Shown piece by piece: positions 23,741 through 32,530 of a DNA stretch of 32,530 bases (position 1 is the stretch's first letter; each line of letters begins with the position of its first letter). Source of the stretch: Bacillota bacterium. GTDB lineage: Bacteria > Bacillota > Clostridia > Christensenellales > UBA1242. The DNA lies in the NCBI GenBank assembly GCA_009784665.1, contig WRBH01000006.1:1-32530 (forward strand), written 5' to 3'. The notes beneath the pieces are model-generated. The model did not search any database and was not told the DNA's origin. It saw only the letters and a program-made list of their open reading frames with translations. The position numbers and the translations under genes are program-made.

Positions 23741-24985
23741 ATGAACACAGGCATTTTAACCGCAATCATAATTTTAATTTTCTTTTCAGCATTCTTTGGC
23801 TTTGCGGAAACATCTTTATCATTTGTAAATAAAGTACGCCTGAAGACAATGGCAGAAAACGGCAACAAGCGAGCCGCCAGAGTATTGAAGATTGTTGAAG
23901 ATTTCGACAAGGTATTAAGCACCATCCTTGTAGGAAATAACATTGTGAATATTACTATTGCAAGCTTGGCAACTATTTTATTCACGGGTCTTATCAGGGA
24001 CGCCTCTCTTGCGGTAACCTTGTCCACCATCATAACAACTGTTGTTATTCTCATTTTTGCCGAAGTGACTCCTAAAAGCATCGCAAAGGAAAAGCCCGAA
24101 ACTTTTGCGATGTTAATTTCGCGGCCGATGCAAGTCCTATTGTTCGCACTTGCCCCCATTAACGCCATTTTCATGTTGTGGAAAAAACTGTTGAGAAAAG
24201 TGCTTAGGCTGGAAAACAAAGACAAGATAACAGATGACGAACTTATAAATTATGTTGAAACCGCCGAAAGGGAGGGCAGCATCAACGAGTATGATTCTAG
24301 ACTAATCAAGTCAGCAATCAAGTTTGATCACCAAGAGATAAAAGATATCATGACTCCACGAGTTAGCGTAACAGCGGTCTCGCATAATGCTTCGATCGAA
24401 GAGGTTAGCGACACCTTTAAAGAGCATGGCTTTTCCCGCATGCCTGTATACTCGGAAACAATTGACAGCGTCGTAGGCAGCATATATATCAAGGATTTTT
24501 ATAACTACTGCCTGCTTGAGAGCAAGTCATTAAAAGATATTATACAGCCAAGCCTCTGTGTCGCCGAAAACATGAAAATAGACAGGGTTCTAAGACTTTT
24601 GCAAGAATCAAAAGTCCACATGGCAATTGTTGTTGATGAACATGGCGGCACAAGCGGGATTGTAACCCTTGAAGATATAATAGAGGAATTGGTCGGCGAA
24701 ATTTGGGACGAACACGACGAGGAACAGGTATTGCTGAAACGAATTGATAACGACACTTTTATAGTCTCGGGTACGAAAAATCTCGAAGAAATGTTCCAGG
24801 CACTTGGCATCAAGGCAGAGCAGAATTTTGAATCCATCACGGTCGGTGGTTGGGTAACAGAGCAGCTCGGTAAAATCCCGCTTGTAAGTGAGGGTTTTAA
24901 CTTTAAAAACCTGCAAGTCACTGTCACAAAATCGACCATAAAAAAAGTCCTCGAGGTGAAAATAATCATCAACCCAAAGGACTAG
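23741..24985 (+). CDS. CNNM/CorC-HlyC-family transporter (DUF21-CBS-CorC_HlyC)
   Basis: 414 residues. The N-terminal DUF21/CNNM membrane domain (about 1-170) shows helices and the motif FFGFAETSLSFVNKVRLKTMAENGNKRA. Paired CBS domains follow at about 200-320, seen from IMTPRVSVTAVS, GFSRMPVYSE and DEHGGTSGIVTLEDIIEELVG. A C-terminal CorC_HlyC domain runs from about 330. Family members act in magnesium or other cation efflux or homeostasis, often annotated as hemolysin. The chosen ATG follows GGA at short distance; an upstream TTG at 23711 in frame would lie inside the promoter. It converges on the next minus-strand gene. Confidence 0.9.
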   Translation: MNTGILTAIIILIFFSAFFGFAETSLSFVNKVRLKTMAENGNKRAARVLKIVEDFDKVLSTILVGNNIVNITIASLATILFTGLIRDASLAVTLSTIITTVVILIFAEVTPKSIAKEKPETFAMLISRPMQVLLFALAPINAIFMLWKKLLRKVLRLENKDKITDDELINYVETAEREGSINEYDSRLIKSAIKFDHQEIKDIMTPRVSVTAVSHNASIEEVSDTFKEHGFSRMPVYSETIDSVVGSIYIKDFYNYCLLESKSLKDIIQPSLCVAENMKIDRVLRLLQESKVHMAIVVDEHGGTSGIVTLEDIIEELVGEIWDEHDEEQVLLKRIDNDTFIVSGTKNLEEMFQALGIKAEQNFESITVGGWVTEQLGKIPLVSEGFNFKNLQVTVTKSTIKKVLEVKIIINPKD

Positions 24986-24991
24986 CAATAT

Positions 24992-25330
24992 TTATACTTC
25001 CAGCCCTTCTTGCTCGGTCTCAGGAAGATAGTATCTTTTCATAGTTTCATTCTCGGGATGTTCCTCGGCGTAAGCGGTTTCTTTTACATAGAATATTCTG
25101 TCTTTCAGTCTGATTCTGTCCTTCAGTGCCTCTAAATCTTCTGGTGCTGTAACAGCCAGAATTTCGTGATCTTGTATTTCCAAGTACGCCATCTCTCTGT
25201 TGAGCTCGTAGCTCAAAGATCCATAATGATCTGTCTTCATTGGTTGTTCTGAAATTTGTAAAAGATCCGCTCTCTCGGGTAGTACATGTCTAAGATAGTC
25301 CTTTAATTCCTGTGAATACGAATTACTCAT
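24992..25330 (-). CDS. Hypothetical protein, 112 aa
   Basis: Soluble, acidic, no recognised family. It has a helical start (SQELKDYLRHVLPERADLL), a central part with alternating hydrophobic residues, and an acidic tail. GGAGG and GGGGG boxes precede the ATG. The promoter TTGACA (25386-25381), 17 bp, TATCCT (25363-25358) leaves an untranslated leader of about 20 nt, so this gene is not leaderless. Confidence 0.65.
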   Translation of the reverse strand: MSNSYSQELKDYLRHVLPERADLLQISEQPMKTDHYGSLSYELNREMAYLEIQDHEILAVTAPEDLEALKDRIRLKDRIFYVKETAYAEEHPENETMKRYYLPETEQEGLEV

Positions 25331-25357
25331 AATTCCCCCTTCCTCCTTGTCTAGCTC

Positions 25358-25386
25358 AGGATATCACGAAACTGGCCTTATGTCAA
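25358..25386 (-). promoter_or_regulatory. Promoter of the 112-aa hypothetical gene
   Basis: Minus-strand TTGACA 25386-25381, 17 bp, TATCCT 25363-25358. Confidence 0.65.
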
Positions 25387-25407
25387 CCTTACTAAGGGAT
25401 AGCAAGG

Positions 25408-25548
25408 CTAGTCGCTAATCTTTTTCTCAACAAGCATAACATGTATAATAGACTCATCGACTATTGCGAATATCAAGCTTTCTTTCACCTCGTCAATGGT
25501 TATATTGTGGTAGTTCGCAATTATTTCGTAAATGCAATTATGATTCAT
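25408..25548 (-). CDS. Small protein (46 aa) divergent from XRE regulator
   Basis: MNHNCIYEII to EKKISD, 46 residues, mostly predicted helix-strand with the segment TIDEVKESLIFAIVDESII. AAGGAG stands 4 nt before the ATG, and a near-perfect promoter (TTGACA, 18 bp, TATAAT) drives it. That promoter contains the inverted-repeat operator shared with the regulator gene. The combination supports a real gene despite its size. Function unknown; a small regulator partner or antitoxin-like role is possible but not shown. Confidence 0.6.
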   Translation of the reverse strand: MNHNCIYEIIANYHNITIDEVKESLIFAIVDESIIHVMLVEKKISD

Positions 25549-25560
25549 ATGGCTCCTTTC

Positions 25561-25601
25561 TGGGTAGAAATTACCCACTCGGATTATTATATGGGTAATT
25601 T
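25561..25601. promoter_or_regulatory. XRE operator: triple TGGGTA half-sites with promoter of the 46-aa gene
   Basis: AAATTACCCA (25568-25577) and TGGGTAATTT (25592-25601) are a perfect 10-bp inverted repeat. A third half-site TGGGTA at 25561-25566 makes TGGGTA-5-TACCCA. The minus-strand -10 TATAAT (25591-25586) lies between the arms, and the -35 TTGACA is at 25615-25610. Binding by the adjacent XRE protein would block the small gene and probably itself. Confidence 0.7.
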
Positions 25602-25616
25602 TGGCACACTGTCAAC

Positions 25617-25853
25617 ATGAAAATTGAAGTTGGTCAAAGGATAAAAGAGTTGAGGATAGAGCATGGTTTTAATCAGCAGCAAATAGCGGATATCCTTGGG
25701 ATTGACAGGGCAAACTACAGTAAATATGAATTAGGGAAGCTCGAATTGAATCTTGAAATGCTGGTGAAACTAGCAAAACACTACAAAATTAGTGCGGATT
25801 ATATATTAGGATTACGGGCCGACTATATTGATGGCTCCCCCGGCAGGATTTGA
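25617..25853 (+). CDS. XRE-family HTH transcriptional regulator
   Basis: 78 residues, a single Cro/C1-type helix-turn-helix domain: IGQRIKELR-like start (VGQRIKELRIEHGFNQQQIADILGIDRANYSKYELGK), with recognition helix IDRANYSKYE and the closing helix ADYILGL. No effector or peptidase domain is present. It likely binds the inverted repeats just upstream and controls the divergent 46-aa gene and itself. Its last codons run 22 nt into the antisense of the tRNA-Asn gene. Confidence 0.88.
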   Translation: MKIEVGQRIKELRIEHGFNQQQIADILGIDRANYSKYELGKLELNLEMLVKLAKHYKISADYILGLRADYIDGSPGRI

Positions 25854-25906
25854 ACCTGCGACCGATCGGTTAACAGCCGAGCGCTCTACCACTGAGCTAC
25901 AGGGGA
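25832..25906 (-). tRNA. tRNA-Asn (GTT)
   Basis: Minus-strand cloverleaf: acceptor TCCCCTG/CGGGGGA (7 bp with one G-U), D arm GCTC...GAGC, anticodon stem-loop CTCGG-CTGTTAA-CCGAT giving anticodon GTT, T arm GCAGG-TTCAAAT-CCTGC, discriminator G and encoded CCA. Confidence 0.97.
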
Positions 25907-25916
25907 CTAACTATAT

Positions 25917-25945
25917 AATATACAATATTACTGGGCGGGCGTCAA
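25917..25945 (-). promoter_or_regulatory. Promoter of tRNA-Asn
   Basis: Minus-strand TTGACG 25945-25940, 17 bp, TATATT 25922-25917, ten nt before the tRNA 5' end. A GC-rich block lies in the spacer. Confidence 0.65.
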
Positions 25946-26027
25946 GCAAAAAACTTCTGATTTTCGTTTGCTAAATTTCGCGTAAATACGCTAGACTAGA
26001 ACATACTAAAATATTGGGGGGCGATGG

Positions 26028-29000
26028 ATGAGAAAAGTCTTACGCCGAAGCGTGCTTGTATTTGCCGTTTTAACTGTGGCTGTTATTGTGGCTGTTTTAT
26101 CGGTTCAACCAAATAGGCAGGATAATAATACAAACGCTGTTTATAATTTTGACAGGGGGTTCCACTTTACACCGCCAGCCCCGCCAGCGGGTGGTTGGCC
26201 AGGCGATCAGGTCGGACGATTCAATCTCAGGCAAGGTGGGGGACAAGATTGGACTCTGCGCGGTGAATTCTTCAATTCGTTCGGAACAGAGGTTCTGCCA
26301 CAGTACCGACGGCCAATCTTCAGTCACGCCGACATGAACCGATATGTTTGGGGCTCGAATACTATTCCTTCTAATCCGGACGCACTTAACACGACTGACT
26401 TTGGTATGATTATGCTGGATGATACCCAGCCCGGGGGTATCCAGAATTTTGTTGTTCTAGAGTTGACAAATCTTGCTGATATTCTGATCGATCAGTGGTT
26501 TTCATTCACGCCAAGTGGCGGGGCAACTGTGCAAGGAGATTTTATCACGGATACAAATCAAAATGTGGCTGGCCTGCGAAACATGGCACGAACAAGTGCC
26601 CAGGCAAACGCGAATACCTCTGTTAATCAAATTTTCAACAATAATGATTTCTCGTATGTTGGGATGTTCATGGACGAGGGCTATTACCGATTCAGCTTTG
26701 GAATAACGATGCAGGCACCATTGGGAAACCGTGTTCACCTAAGGCTAGAATTTTCCTTCTATATAATTCATGCCAGCAACTATCAGGCAGCCCCAAGCAT
26801 CAGCGGCGTTGCCTCGGGTGACCCAACCCCAACGACTCCTGTTATGAGGGGTGCTCGCCCTAACGAGTTCTTTTACAACTTCGCTGGTCCATACCCGACG
26901 ACCACAATTGACCAAAGGAGATTTAACTGGCAACTGTCGTTCAGAAATGCACAAAACATTACCCAGCAATTGGTCAGGCCAATTCGTCCAGTTAATCCAA
27001 TTAACTCAGCAAATCCAAGCACTTGGTTTTTGAGTCCCACAGAGATAACGATGTTGGAGAGTAATCCAGTCCACACCGAAATTTTTGACCAGATTGGCAC
27101 ACATGCATTCACCGCGACAATGGTATTTATGTTTGCTCGGGATGGTCAAACGGTTCTTATACCTGTCCCGCATTTTTCTAATTATCATTGGACATTGGGT
27201 ATATTCGGATACCAAGCATTCTATACCAAGTTCCCCACACGCGAGTTGACATGGTTCGGGGGCGAAGAATGGAATGGCATGCCGAATGCTGGTGCAGATA
27301 TAACAAGAATTCTTCCTCCAGTAGCCGTAAATAATATTCCAAGGACTCTCGAGTTTGATACAGATAATGGAAGGAACGGCTCTGTTGACCACCAGTTGTG
27401 GCTGGAAGGATACTTGGATAATCCATGGAACTCATTGCCTTTAAATTACCGAGTTGTTCAAACGAACAGCCCTCCAGTAATGTTTCGCGGGAATGTTGCA
27501 TTATTCAGGTATGATGATAATGTTATCTCCAGAGTATCGTTCCGACCTGCCCGAAGCACTACTTGGCAACGCAGCACTTTCGATCCAAACAGACCGTTGG
27601 TTGCGGCGGGTGAATACATAGTAACACTCTATTACAACTTTGCCCAGGCAACCCACGGTCTACAACCTCCTAGAACAGCACCGTTCATGCAGGTATTCCA
27701 CTTCCGCATTGTTGATGTTTCCGATGTACGGATAGGGGTGCCAGCCCAAGGTGGCGGATACGACATTTTTCATGTTAACGAATTCGTGGGGCGTCGTGTC
27801 CCTGTCAGTGGATCTTTCGTCGTTTTCATGGACGATGGATTGATGGGCGAAGAATCTCCCTTCAGCTTTGAAATTGCGGTTGACTTGAGGATATTCGAGT
27901 TCAACTCTGACACACTTCTGGATATAGCAAATAATCCACGAACCCTAGCACGGGACCCAGTGACCAGAGAATTAATTCTAGGATTGCAACAAGTTGATGG
28001 TATGTTTGTCCCAGAAGGAGATTGGGAGTTCCAGATAAGATTCGGTAACAGTCGTCAAGCCTTGACTAGGTTTGTAGTAACCGTAGATAACAGCCCAATT
28101 GATAACTTTATGCTTGAACATAACGGTGGAGAATTCCTAAACGAAGCTAACTTCGCAATTGTTGGGGCGGGTGGAAATCCAAGTTTCGCAGCAGACTTGA
28201 CATGGGGTGTTAAACCAAGTGGAGTAGGGTTTTCACATGCCATCGGTGAATTTTTTCCATTCGTTCATATGGGTGATGCCTTTACCCAGGAGACCACTGA
28301 TGCAACTGTATCTAAATTAGCTGCACCTTATAGAATTTTGCTTCCTGGTGGTGCATTTGGTATCCCAATCGATTTCACAACGATATTTGACCCAGTCGAA
28401 AACAGATGGAGATTAAATGACAGTTTGTTTAATTCTGGCCTTTACATAATTAGAATCTATGACAATGTTGGAAATCAAAGTATATTCGTGTTAATCATCG
28501 ACAATACGCGTGCGGCATTTGCCCAGACTCCGCCAGGCGAGCCAGGCCAAGATGTAAACATGATATTATTTAATCCTGTGGGGACCCCACCTAGAGTCGG
28601 GTTCGGCGAATACAAAACAATAGATGTTGACGGAATTGACGCGTTTTTGTCTATGCCTTTTGAAAGAGGCTTAACAGAAACGATCTGGGAGTATCTGGTC
28701 GACAGAGATGTCTTCGCCAATGGCCAGCTGGTTATCCCTATGGATAGAGCCCTTGTCTCAAACACTGATATGGCCGAGATATCATTCAGGCCAATTGCTG
28801 GGCACTACTACACAATTACTGCGGCCGAGTATCCAGAAGGCGGATATTTCCTGTTCCGCTCGTTTGATATCATGGGGAACGAAAGTTTGTATTATCTATT
28901 CGTAAACCCAGATCGAGCGCGTGGTGTAATTTTGGAATATGATCATTCCAGTTTTCACACAGGTCTTGACGAATTATCACCAAATGTCTCTGTTGTACGG

Positions 29001-32000
29001 CCAGGTGGAATTTCCAACAGAAATTTCTTGGGCTTTACATTTACCCAGTCCCTGATTGAAAATGTGGTCGAGAGGATAGAATTATCGTTCTATCCAATGA
29101 CATGGACAAGGTTTTATCATGACACCAATCCAAGTAACCCAGAAGAGACAATAATGGTGCGAAACCCTAACTTCCCATTCGCACGAAGCAGAACATTTAA
29201 CCAAGACATATACACAAAACCGATTGGTAACACAACAGAAGGAACAATATTTTTACCTATTAATCATGCTCAAGACCATACACCGCCAGGGATATATATA
29301 ATAACCCGATACTTTGAGGATGGTACAGCCCCAGCGGACGAGCTTATCCGTAATCACTTCGTAATAGTCGACCCAACACCGATAATCTCTGACCCAAGCC
29401 CAAGATGGAACAGTGACATTCGAATCGATTTTGGTAACAAGCAAGCAACTCATGTTGATTTCCAAACTTTCGCGAACTCTACAATGACACCGGGCAGTGA
29501 CATGATTATCCAGACAAACTCGACTGCTCATGTACGCCTGCCTAATCATGCCTTGCCCGCAGCGAATGCAAGATACCGTGGTACAAAGTTCGGGCATGTT
29601 TATCGTCATAATAATGCGGATGTTCTGTTCGGCTCCGATACATTACAAATAACTTTCCCGACAGTTGACGGAATTGAAACGCAAAGAACCTTCCCGTCTC
29701 TTCGCCTTAATGCAACGCTGGAAGAATATCAAGGCAGCGGCCAATTCTCAACTCCAATCGTAAATGCCCAAGCGAATGCAGTTACAACAGATGGAATATA
29801 TCGTGTATCATTCACGGACGGCAGTGGAGGGTTGCGATGGCAGCTGTTTGGTGCAGGGGACATGATACCTAACATGGCAAATCGTTCACAAATCTTGTTC
29901 GAAATTGTAGAGGGCGGCTCGGACGCTGTGTTCCGTCTAAATGATACATTATTGCAGACAGAACCTCACAGACCTACGCCCCGCCTGACGATTTTCTCTT
30001 CCCAATATGCACCTGACGATACTTTGGTATTCCGATATACGCGAAGCGATCCGCATATGTTCTTTGCTGATATTACTTCCAGTTCCGTGATTGTTCACAG
30101 AGGTGGGGGAAGTCAAACAATAACTGCACTCTTTAACCCACTTGTTGATGGCTCGCTGTTGACTCAATCTACTGTAAACACAGCTACAATATTTGAATAT
30201 AGGCTTTCTGAATGGGGTTTGCAAAATGGTGACAGGATTGTAATAACTCTGAATACCGCCGACCCTGCCGTAGGCAGCATAGTGTTCGAATTACATATTG
30301 ACAACACACCACCACAAAACAACTTGAATGCAATTCAGGCTCAGGATTCTCTGTGGGTTGCTAGAGACTCGTTTATTAATCCAGTTAATGCTGAAACATT
30401 TATATTCTCGGTTCCTGCTGCATGGCAATTTGCCGCTGACACGCTAGGGCTAGACAGCTTCCAACTTTCATTCTTTGAAGTCCTTCCAAGCCGTCAACCG
30501 CTCAGCGGGCCTCACAGATTCAGTCATGGAGAACCATTCCACACATTTGTGCATTTGACTGGTACAGCTTGGCAACCGACACACAATAGATTCTTCCGAA
30601 TCGTCGAGTCCGACAGGGCAGGAAATACGCGAAGCTATTACATAAATATTCGCGGAAGTGAATTTTCTGATGAGATTATGACGACTGGGATTCGCGGCAC
30701 TGACAACTTACTTGACCAGGGGCAATTGACTTGGTTTGGAACAGATGTTCGCTTGACCCAGGGGCAGGCATTTTGGGATAGCAATCCATATTTCACGCTG
30801 CGGGTGGGTAATCAAATGTTCAGGCGACTTTGGAATGTGGCCGAGTTCGGAACATTCAATGATCAAATAGGATTGATAACAGATCCTCAAGAAATGTCAA
30901 ATCCAAATTGGTTTAATTTTATAGATATTGTTAACAGCTGGCTGGAGGATGCACGCGAGGACAGAGTCACAATCCTGCTAAACAATGGCTTTGGCCTATT
31001 CCACCCATTGACTCTGATGCAAATAACTCAGGGTACTCCAAGGCATACGGTGGGGGTCAGTGTAATTCCTAATTCAACTGCATTAAATGTATCCATTTCG
31101 AATTTGGCACAATTGCCGGCAATATTCCGTGAAAATACACTGTTCACCGTCAGGGTCGAAAACCTGAGCCCAACTATAAATGCTGTTGTCGAAGTGGACA
31201 TGCCAATTGTCGGAAATGTTAATATCAGCAATCCTGAATTGACCTCAGAGCATGAATTGCTTATTACCGTAACAGACCATTTCGGTCGGCCAGTAATAGT
31301 TGAGCGCAATGGATATTTCGGAAATTTCTTGGATTTTGATTATTTAGATGGTTGGCGAACGCATCCGTCAACTGGTGACATTCGTTATACGGGAGGGCCA
31401 AATGGTGTCCAAGTGACTTTCACGACCATGGTTCATCACATCGAAATTAGAAGAGATGGGGCTCTGTTGAGCCTTGAGGATTTCAATCCTCAGGTAATTT
31501 ACGAAACCGAATGGGAATTGCAAGGAGATAATTGGGTAGAAGTACAAATTCCAACACACCGCTCGACATTTAGAATAACTCCTGAGGCTAATATCCACGA
31601 GAGATGGGAGGTTAGGTTTTATTCCGCTGCCAGATTGTCTATGGGGGATAGGCATCTAATATATCGTGAAGTTTGGTTTTTCTATACAATCTTGCCAGAA
31701 GCAAGCGTTGATTACGAGTGGACAAACCTAAGTGGCGACCCGCAAGTTGTGCACTCGGAAGGATATCCGAATGTATTCAATGGGGCATTACAAATAAACT
31801 TCCAGTCTGCTGTTACGGGAATGTTTAATCCTGTAATTTCGTTTGAATTAAGGAGTCCTAGTGGAGAATTGCTCGGGCGTGACATACTTCGTCATAGGCA
31901 AACTCGTATGAACCTTGCCCGTGCGGGGGTGTACACAATCATGTTGGACAATGGTGTTTGGACTTCCAGGCAGTATCTGATTGAAATCACTGATGTTGAC

Positions 32001-32530
32001 AATACTACTTACAGTGTTTATCATTCGATTTCCAATCCCAACTTTAATCCAAGTATGGCTGCAAGTGCGGCAAACCCACGATATATTAAAAATCAATTAA
32101 AAGCATCTCCTGTCCCGCTTCCGTTTACGGACGCAGGGGGAAGGCCTCGCCTTATCCCGCATTATTTTGTTCATATACCTGCTGCTGATCAAGCCACACG
32201 AGATGCTCAAATAAGCAGCCGTGTCGATGTCGTTGCGGACGGCCCAGACGGATCTGGATTGGTGATTGTTCCATCTTTGAATTATCCACGGACTTTTGTC
32301 GCAGGGCTGGGGTCTTATGATGTAGTAAGCGGTGGGGCAGGCGTTACGGTTGATGCGTTTATTTATGCCCTAGAGGCTCGTGATAACCCACAGGCCGCCA
32401 GACTGTATATCGCCGTCTCCGCAATTGGAGCAAGGGGTATCGCTACAGTTCCTGCAAGTGGGGATCCTGATACAGGGGCTTGGGATACACGAATTATGAC
32501 TAACTTAGGAAGCGGTGATTTCAGTGGGCA
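26028..32530 (+). CDS. Giant secreted surface protein, 3'-truncated by window edge
   Basis: The frame is open from the ATG at 26028 to the last base, more than 2,160 residues. The start MRKVLRRSVLVFAVLTVAVIVAVLSVQ is a signal peptide or anchor. A GGGGGG tract upstream serves as Shine-Dalgarno. An ATG four bases earlier is out of frame and soon stops. The body is Asn/Thr/Pro-rich and beta-rich, with recurring Ig-like edge motifs of the type G-x-Y-x-I-x-x-x-D-x-x-GN followed by x-I-x-ID-N, for example SGLYIIRIYDNVGNQSIF, YIITRYFEDG, and RIVESDRAGNTRSYY. No catalytic motif or Cys cluster was noticed. It is probably an adhesin-like or S-layer-like protein; the anchor, if any, lies outside the window. 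Confidence 0.85.
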   Translation, partial: MRKVLRRSVLVFAVLTVAVIVAVLSVQPNRQDNNTNAVYNFDRGFHFTPPAPPAGGWPGDQVGRFNLRQGGGQDWTLRGEFFNSFGTEVLPQYRRPIFSHADMNRYVWGSNTIPSNPDALNTTDFGMIMLDDTQPGGIQNFVVLELTNLADILIDQWFSFTPSGGATVQGDFITDTNQNVAGLRNMARTSAQANANTSVNQIFNNNDFSYVGMFMDEGYYRFSFGITMQAPLGNRVHLRLEFSFYIIHASNYQAAPSISGVASGDPTPTTPVMRGARPNEFFYNFAGPYPTTTIDQRRFNWQLSFRNAQNITQQLVRPIRPVNPINSANPSTWFLSPTEITMLESNPVHTEIFDQIGTHAFTATMVFMFARDGQTVLIPVPHFSNYHWTLGIFGYQAFYTKFPTRELTWFGGEEWNGMPNAGADITRILPPVAVNNIPRTLEFDTDNGRNGSVDHQLWLEGYLDNPWNSLPLNYRVVQTNSPPVMFRGNVALFRYDDNVISRVSFRPARSTTWQRSTFDPNRPLVAAGEYIVTLYYNFAQATHGLQPPRTAPFMQVFHFRIVDVSDVRIGVPAQGGGYDIFHVNEFVGRRVPVSGSFVVFMDDGLMGEESPFSFEIAVDLRIFEFNSDTLLDIANNPRTLARDPVTRELILGLQQVDGMFVPEGDWEFQIRFGNSRQALTRFVVTVDNSPIDNFMLEHNGGEFLNEANFAIVGAGGNPSFAADLTWGVKPSGVGFSHAIGEFFPFVHMGDAFTQETTDATVSKLAAPYRILLPGGAFGIPIDFTTIFDPVENRWRLNDSLFNSGLYIIRIYDNVGNQSIFVLIIDNTRAAFAQTPPGEPGQDVNMILFNPVGTPPRVGFGEYKTIDVDGIDAFLSMPFERGLTETIWEYLVDRDVFANGQLVIPMDRALVSNTDMAEISFRPIAGHYYTITAAEYPEGGYFLFRSFDIMGNESLYYLFVNPDRARGVILEYDHSSFHTGLDELSPNVSVVRPGGISNRNFLGFTFTQSLIENVVERIELSFYPMTWTRFYHDTNPSNPEETIMVRNPNFPFARSRTFNQDIYTKPIGNTTEGTIFLPINHAQDHTPPGIYIITRYFEDGTAPADELIRNHFVIVDPTPIISDPSPRWNSDIRIDFGNKQATHVDFQTFANSTMTPGSDMIIQTNSTAHVRLPNHALPAANARYRGTKFGHVYRHNNADVLFGSDTLQITFPTVDGIETQRTFPSLRLNATLEEYQGSGQFSTPIVNAQANAVTTDGIYRVSFTDGSGGLRWQLFGAGDMIPNMANRSQILFEIVEGGSDAVFRLNDTLLQTEPHRPTPRLTIFSSQYAPDDTLVFRYTRSDPHMFFADITSSSVIVHRGGGSQTITALFNPLVDGSLLTQSTVNTATIFEYRLSEWGLQNGDRIVITLNTADPAVGSIVFELHIDNTPPQNNLNAIQAQDSLWVARDSFINPVNAETFIFSVPAAWQFAADTLGLDSFQLSFFEVLPSRQPLSGPHRFSHGEPFHTFVHLTGTAWQPTHNRFFRIVESDRAGNTRSYYINIRGSEFSDEIMTTGIRGTDNLLDQGQLTWFGTDVRLTQGQAFWDSNPYFTLRVGNQMFRRLWNVAEFGTFNDQIGLITDPQEMSNPNWFNFIDIVNSWLEDAREDRVTILLNNGFGLFHPLTLMQITQGTPRHTVGVSVIPNSTALNVSISNLAQLPAIFRENTLFTVRVENLSPTINAVVEVDMPIVGNVNISNPELTSEHELLITVTDHFGRPVIVERNGYFGNFLDFDYLDGWRTHPSTGDIRYTGGPNGVQVTFTTMVHHIEIRRDGALLSLEDFNPQVIYETEWELQGDNWVEVQIPTHRSTFRITPEANIHERWEVRFYSAARLSMGDRHLIYREVWFFYTILPEASVDYEWTNLSGDPQVVHSEGYPNVFNGALQINFQSAVTGMFNPVISFELRSPSGELLGRDILRHRQTRMNLARAGVYTIMLDNGVWTSRQYLIEITDVDNTTYSVYHSISNPNFNPSMAASAANPRYIKNQLKASPVPLPFTDAGGRPRLIPHYFVHIPAADQATRDAQISSRVDVVADGPDGSGLVIVPSLNYPRTFVAGLGSYDVVSGGAGVTVDAFIYALEARDNPQAARLYIAVSAIGARGIATVPASGDPDTGAWDTRIMTNLGSGDFSG

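Noticed and set aside
1-32530. Insertion sequences or transposases
   Set aside because: No transposase motifs or flanking inverted repeats were seen anywhere in the window.

Overview
The window looks like chromosomal DNA of an uncultured Bacillota-like bacterium, probably a gut or anaerobic lineage. Clues are a PdaA-type muramic-acid deacetylase, a lipoteichoic-acid-synthase-like sulfatase next to a diacylglycerol kinase, a short (type 3) ProRS, InlB-type B repeats in a surface protein, and Shine-Dalgarno sites on some genes. TGA is used as an ordinary stop codon. No taxonomic marker here fixes the lineage more precisely.

Layout. 1-2100 is the 3' part of an acidic, membrane-anchored repeat protein. 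2107-7262 is a complete type II-C CRISPR-Cas locus: tracrRNA, cas9, cas1, cas2, a bidirectional terminator, and an array of seven full repeats plus one internally deleted repeat, transcribed on the minus strand. 7284-7338 (minus) is a candidate small structured RNA. 7376-8829 is a divergent pair (unknown protein and MscS channel). 8843-12578 holds a radical SAM enzyme divergent from a tyrosine phenol-lyase-like gene and tyrosyl-tRNA synthetase. That operon is preceded by a short leader peptide with three consecutive Tyr codons and an attenuator-type terminator. 12565-16880 is cell-wall and housekeeping (PdaA, M23 peptidase, HEXXH protein, ProRS, lipoprotein). 16919-23683 is a DAG kinase followed by a translationally coupled trio: an LtaS-like enzyme and two half-size ABC exporters whose ATPase motifs are broken in both partners. 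23741-25906 holds a CNNM/CorC-type protein, small genes, an XRE regulator with an inverted-repeat operator, and tRNA-Asn. 26028 to the window end is the start of a giant secreted protein of more than 2,160 residues.

Most notable points: (1) a Tyr-codon leader peptide and terminator/antiterminator in front of the TPL-like-TyrRS operon, whose geometry fits ribosome-mediated attenuation; (2) a recurring promoter layout, TTGACA-17-TATAAT-6-ATG, implying many leaderless mRNAs, which also corrects several start codons; (3) an ABC exporter pair lacking the Walker B Asp and the catalytic Glu in both subunits, coupled to an LtaS-like gene; (4) a terminal CRISPR repeat that has lost its tracrRNA-pairing core but kept the extended -10 promoter element. 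All assignments come from reading motifs by eye; no database search was run.
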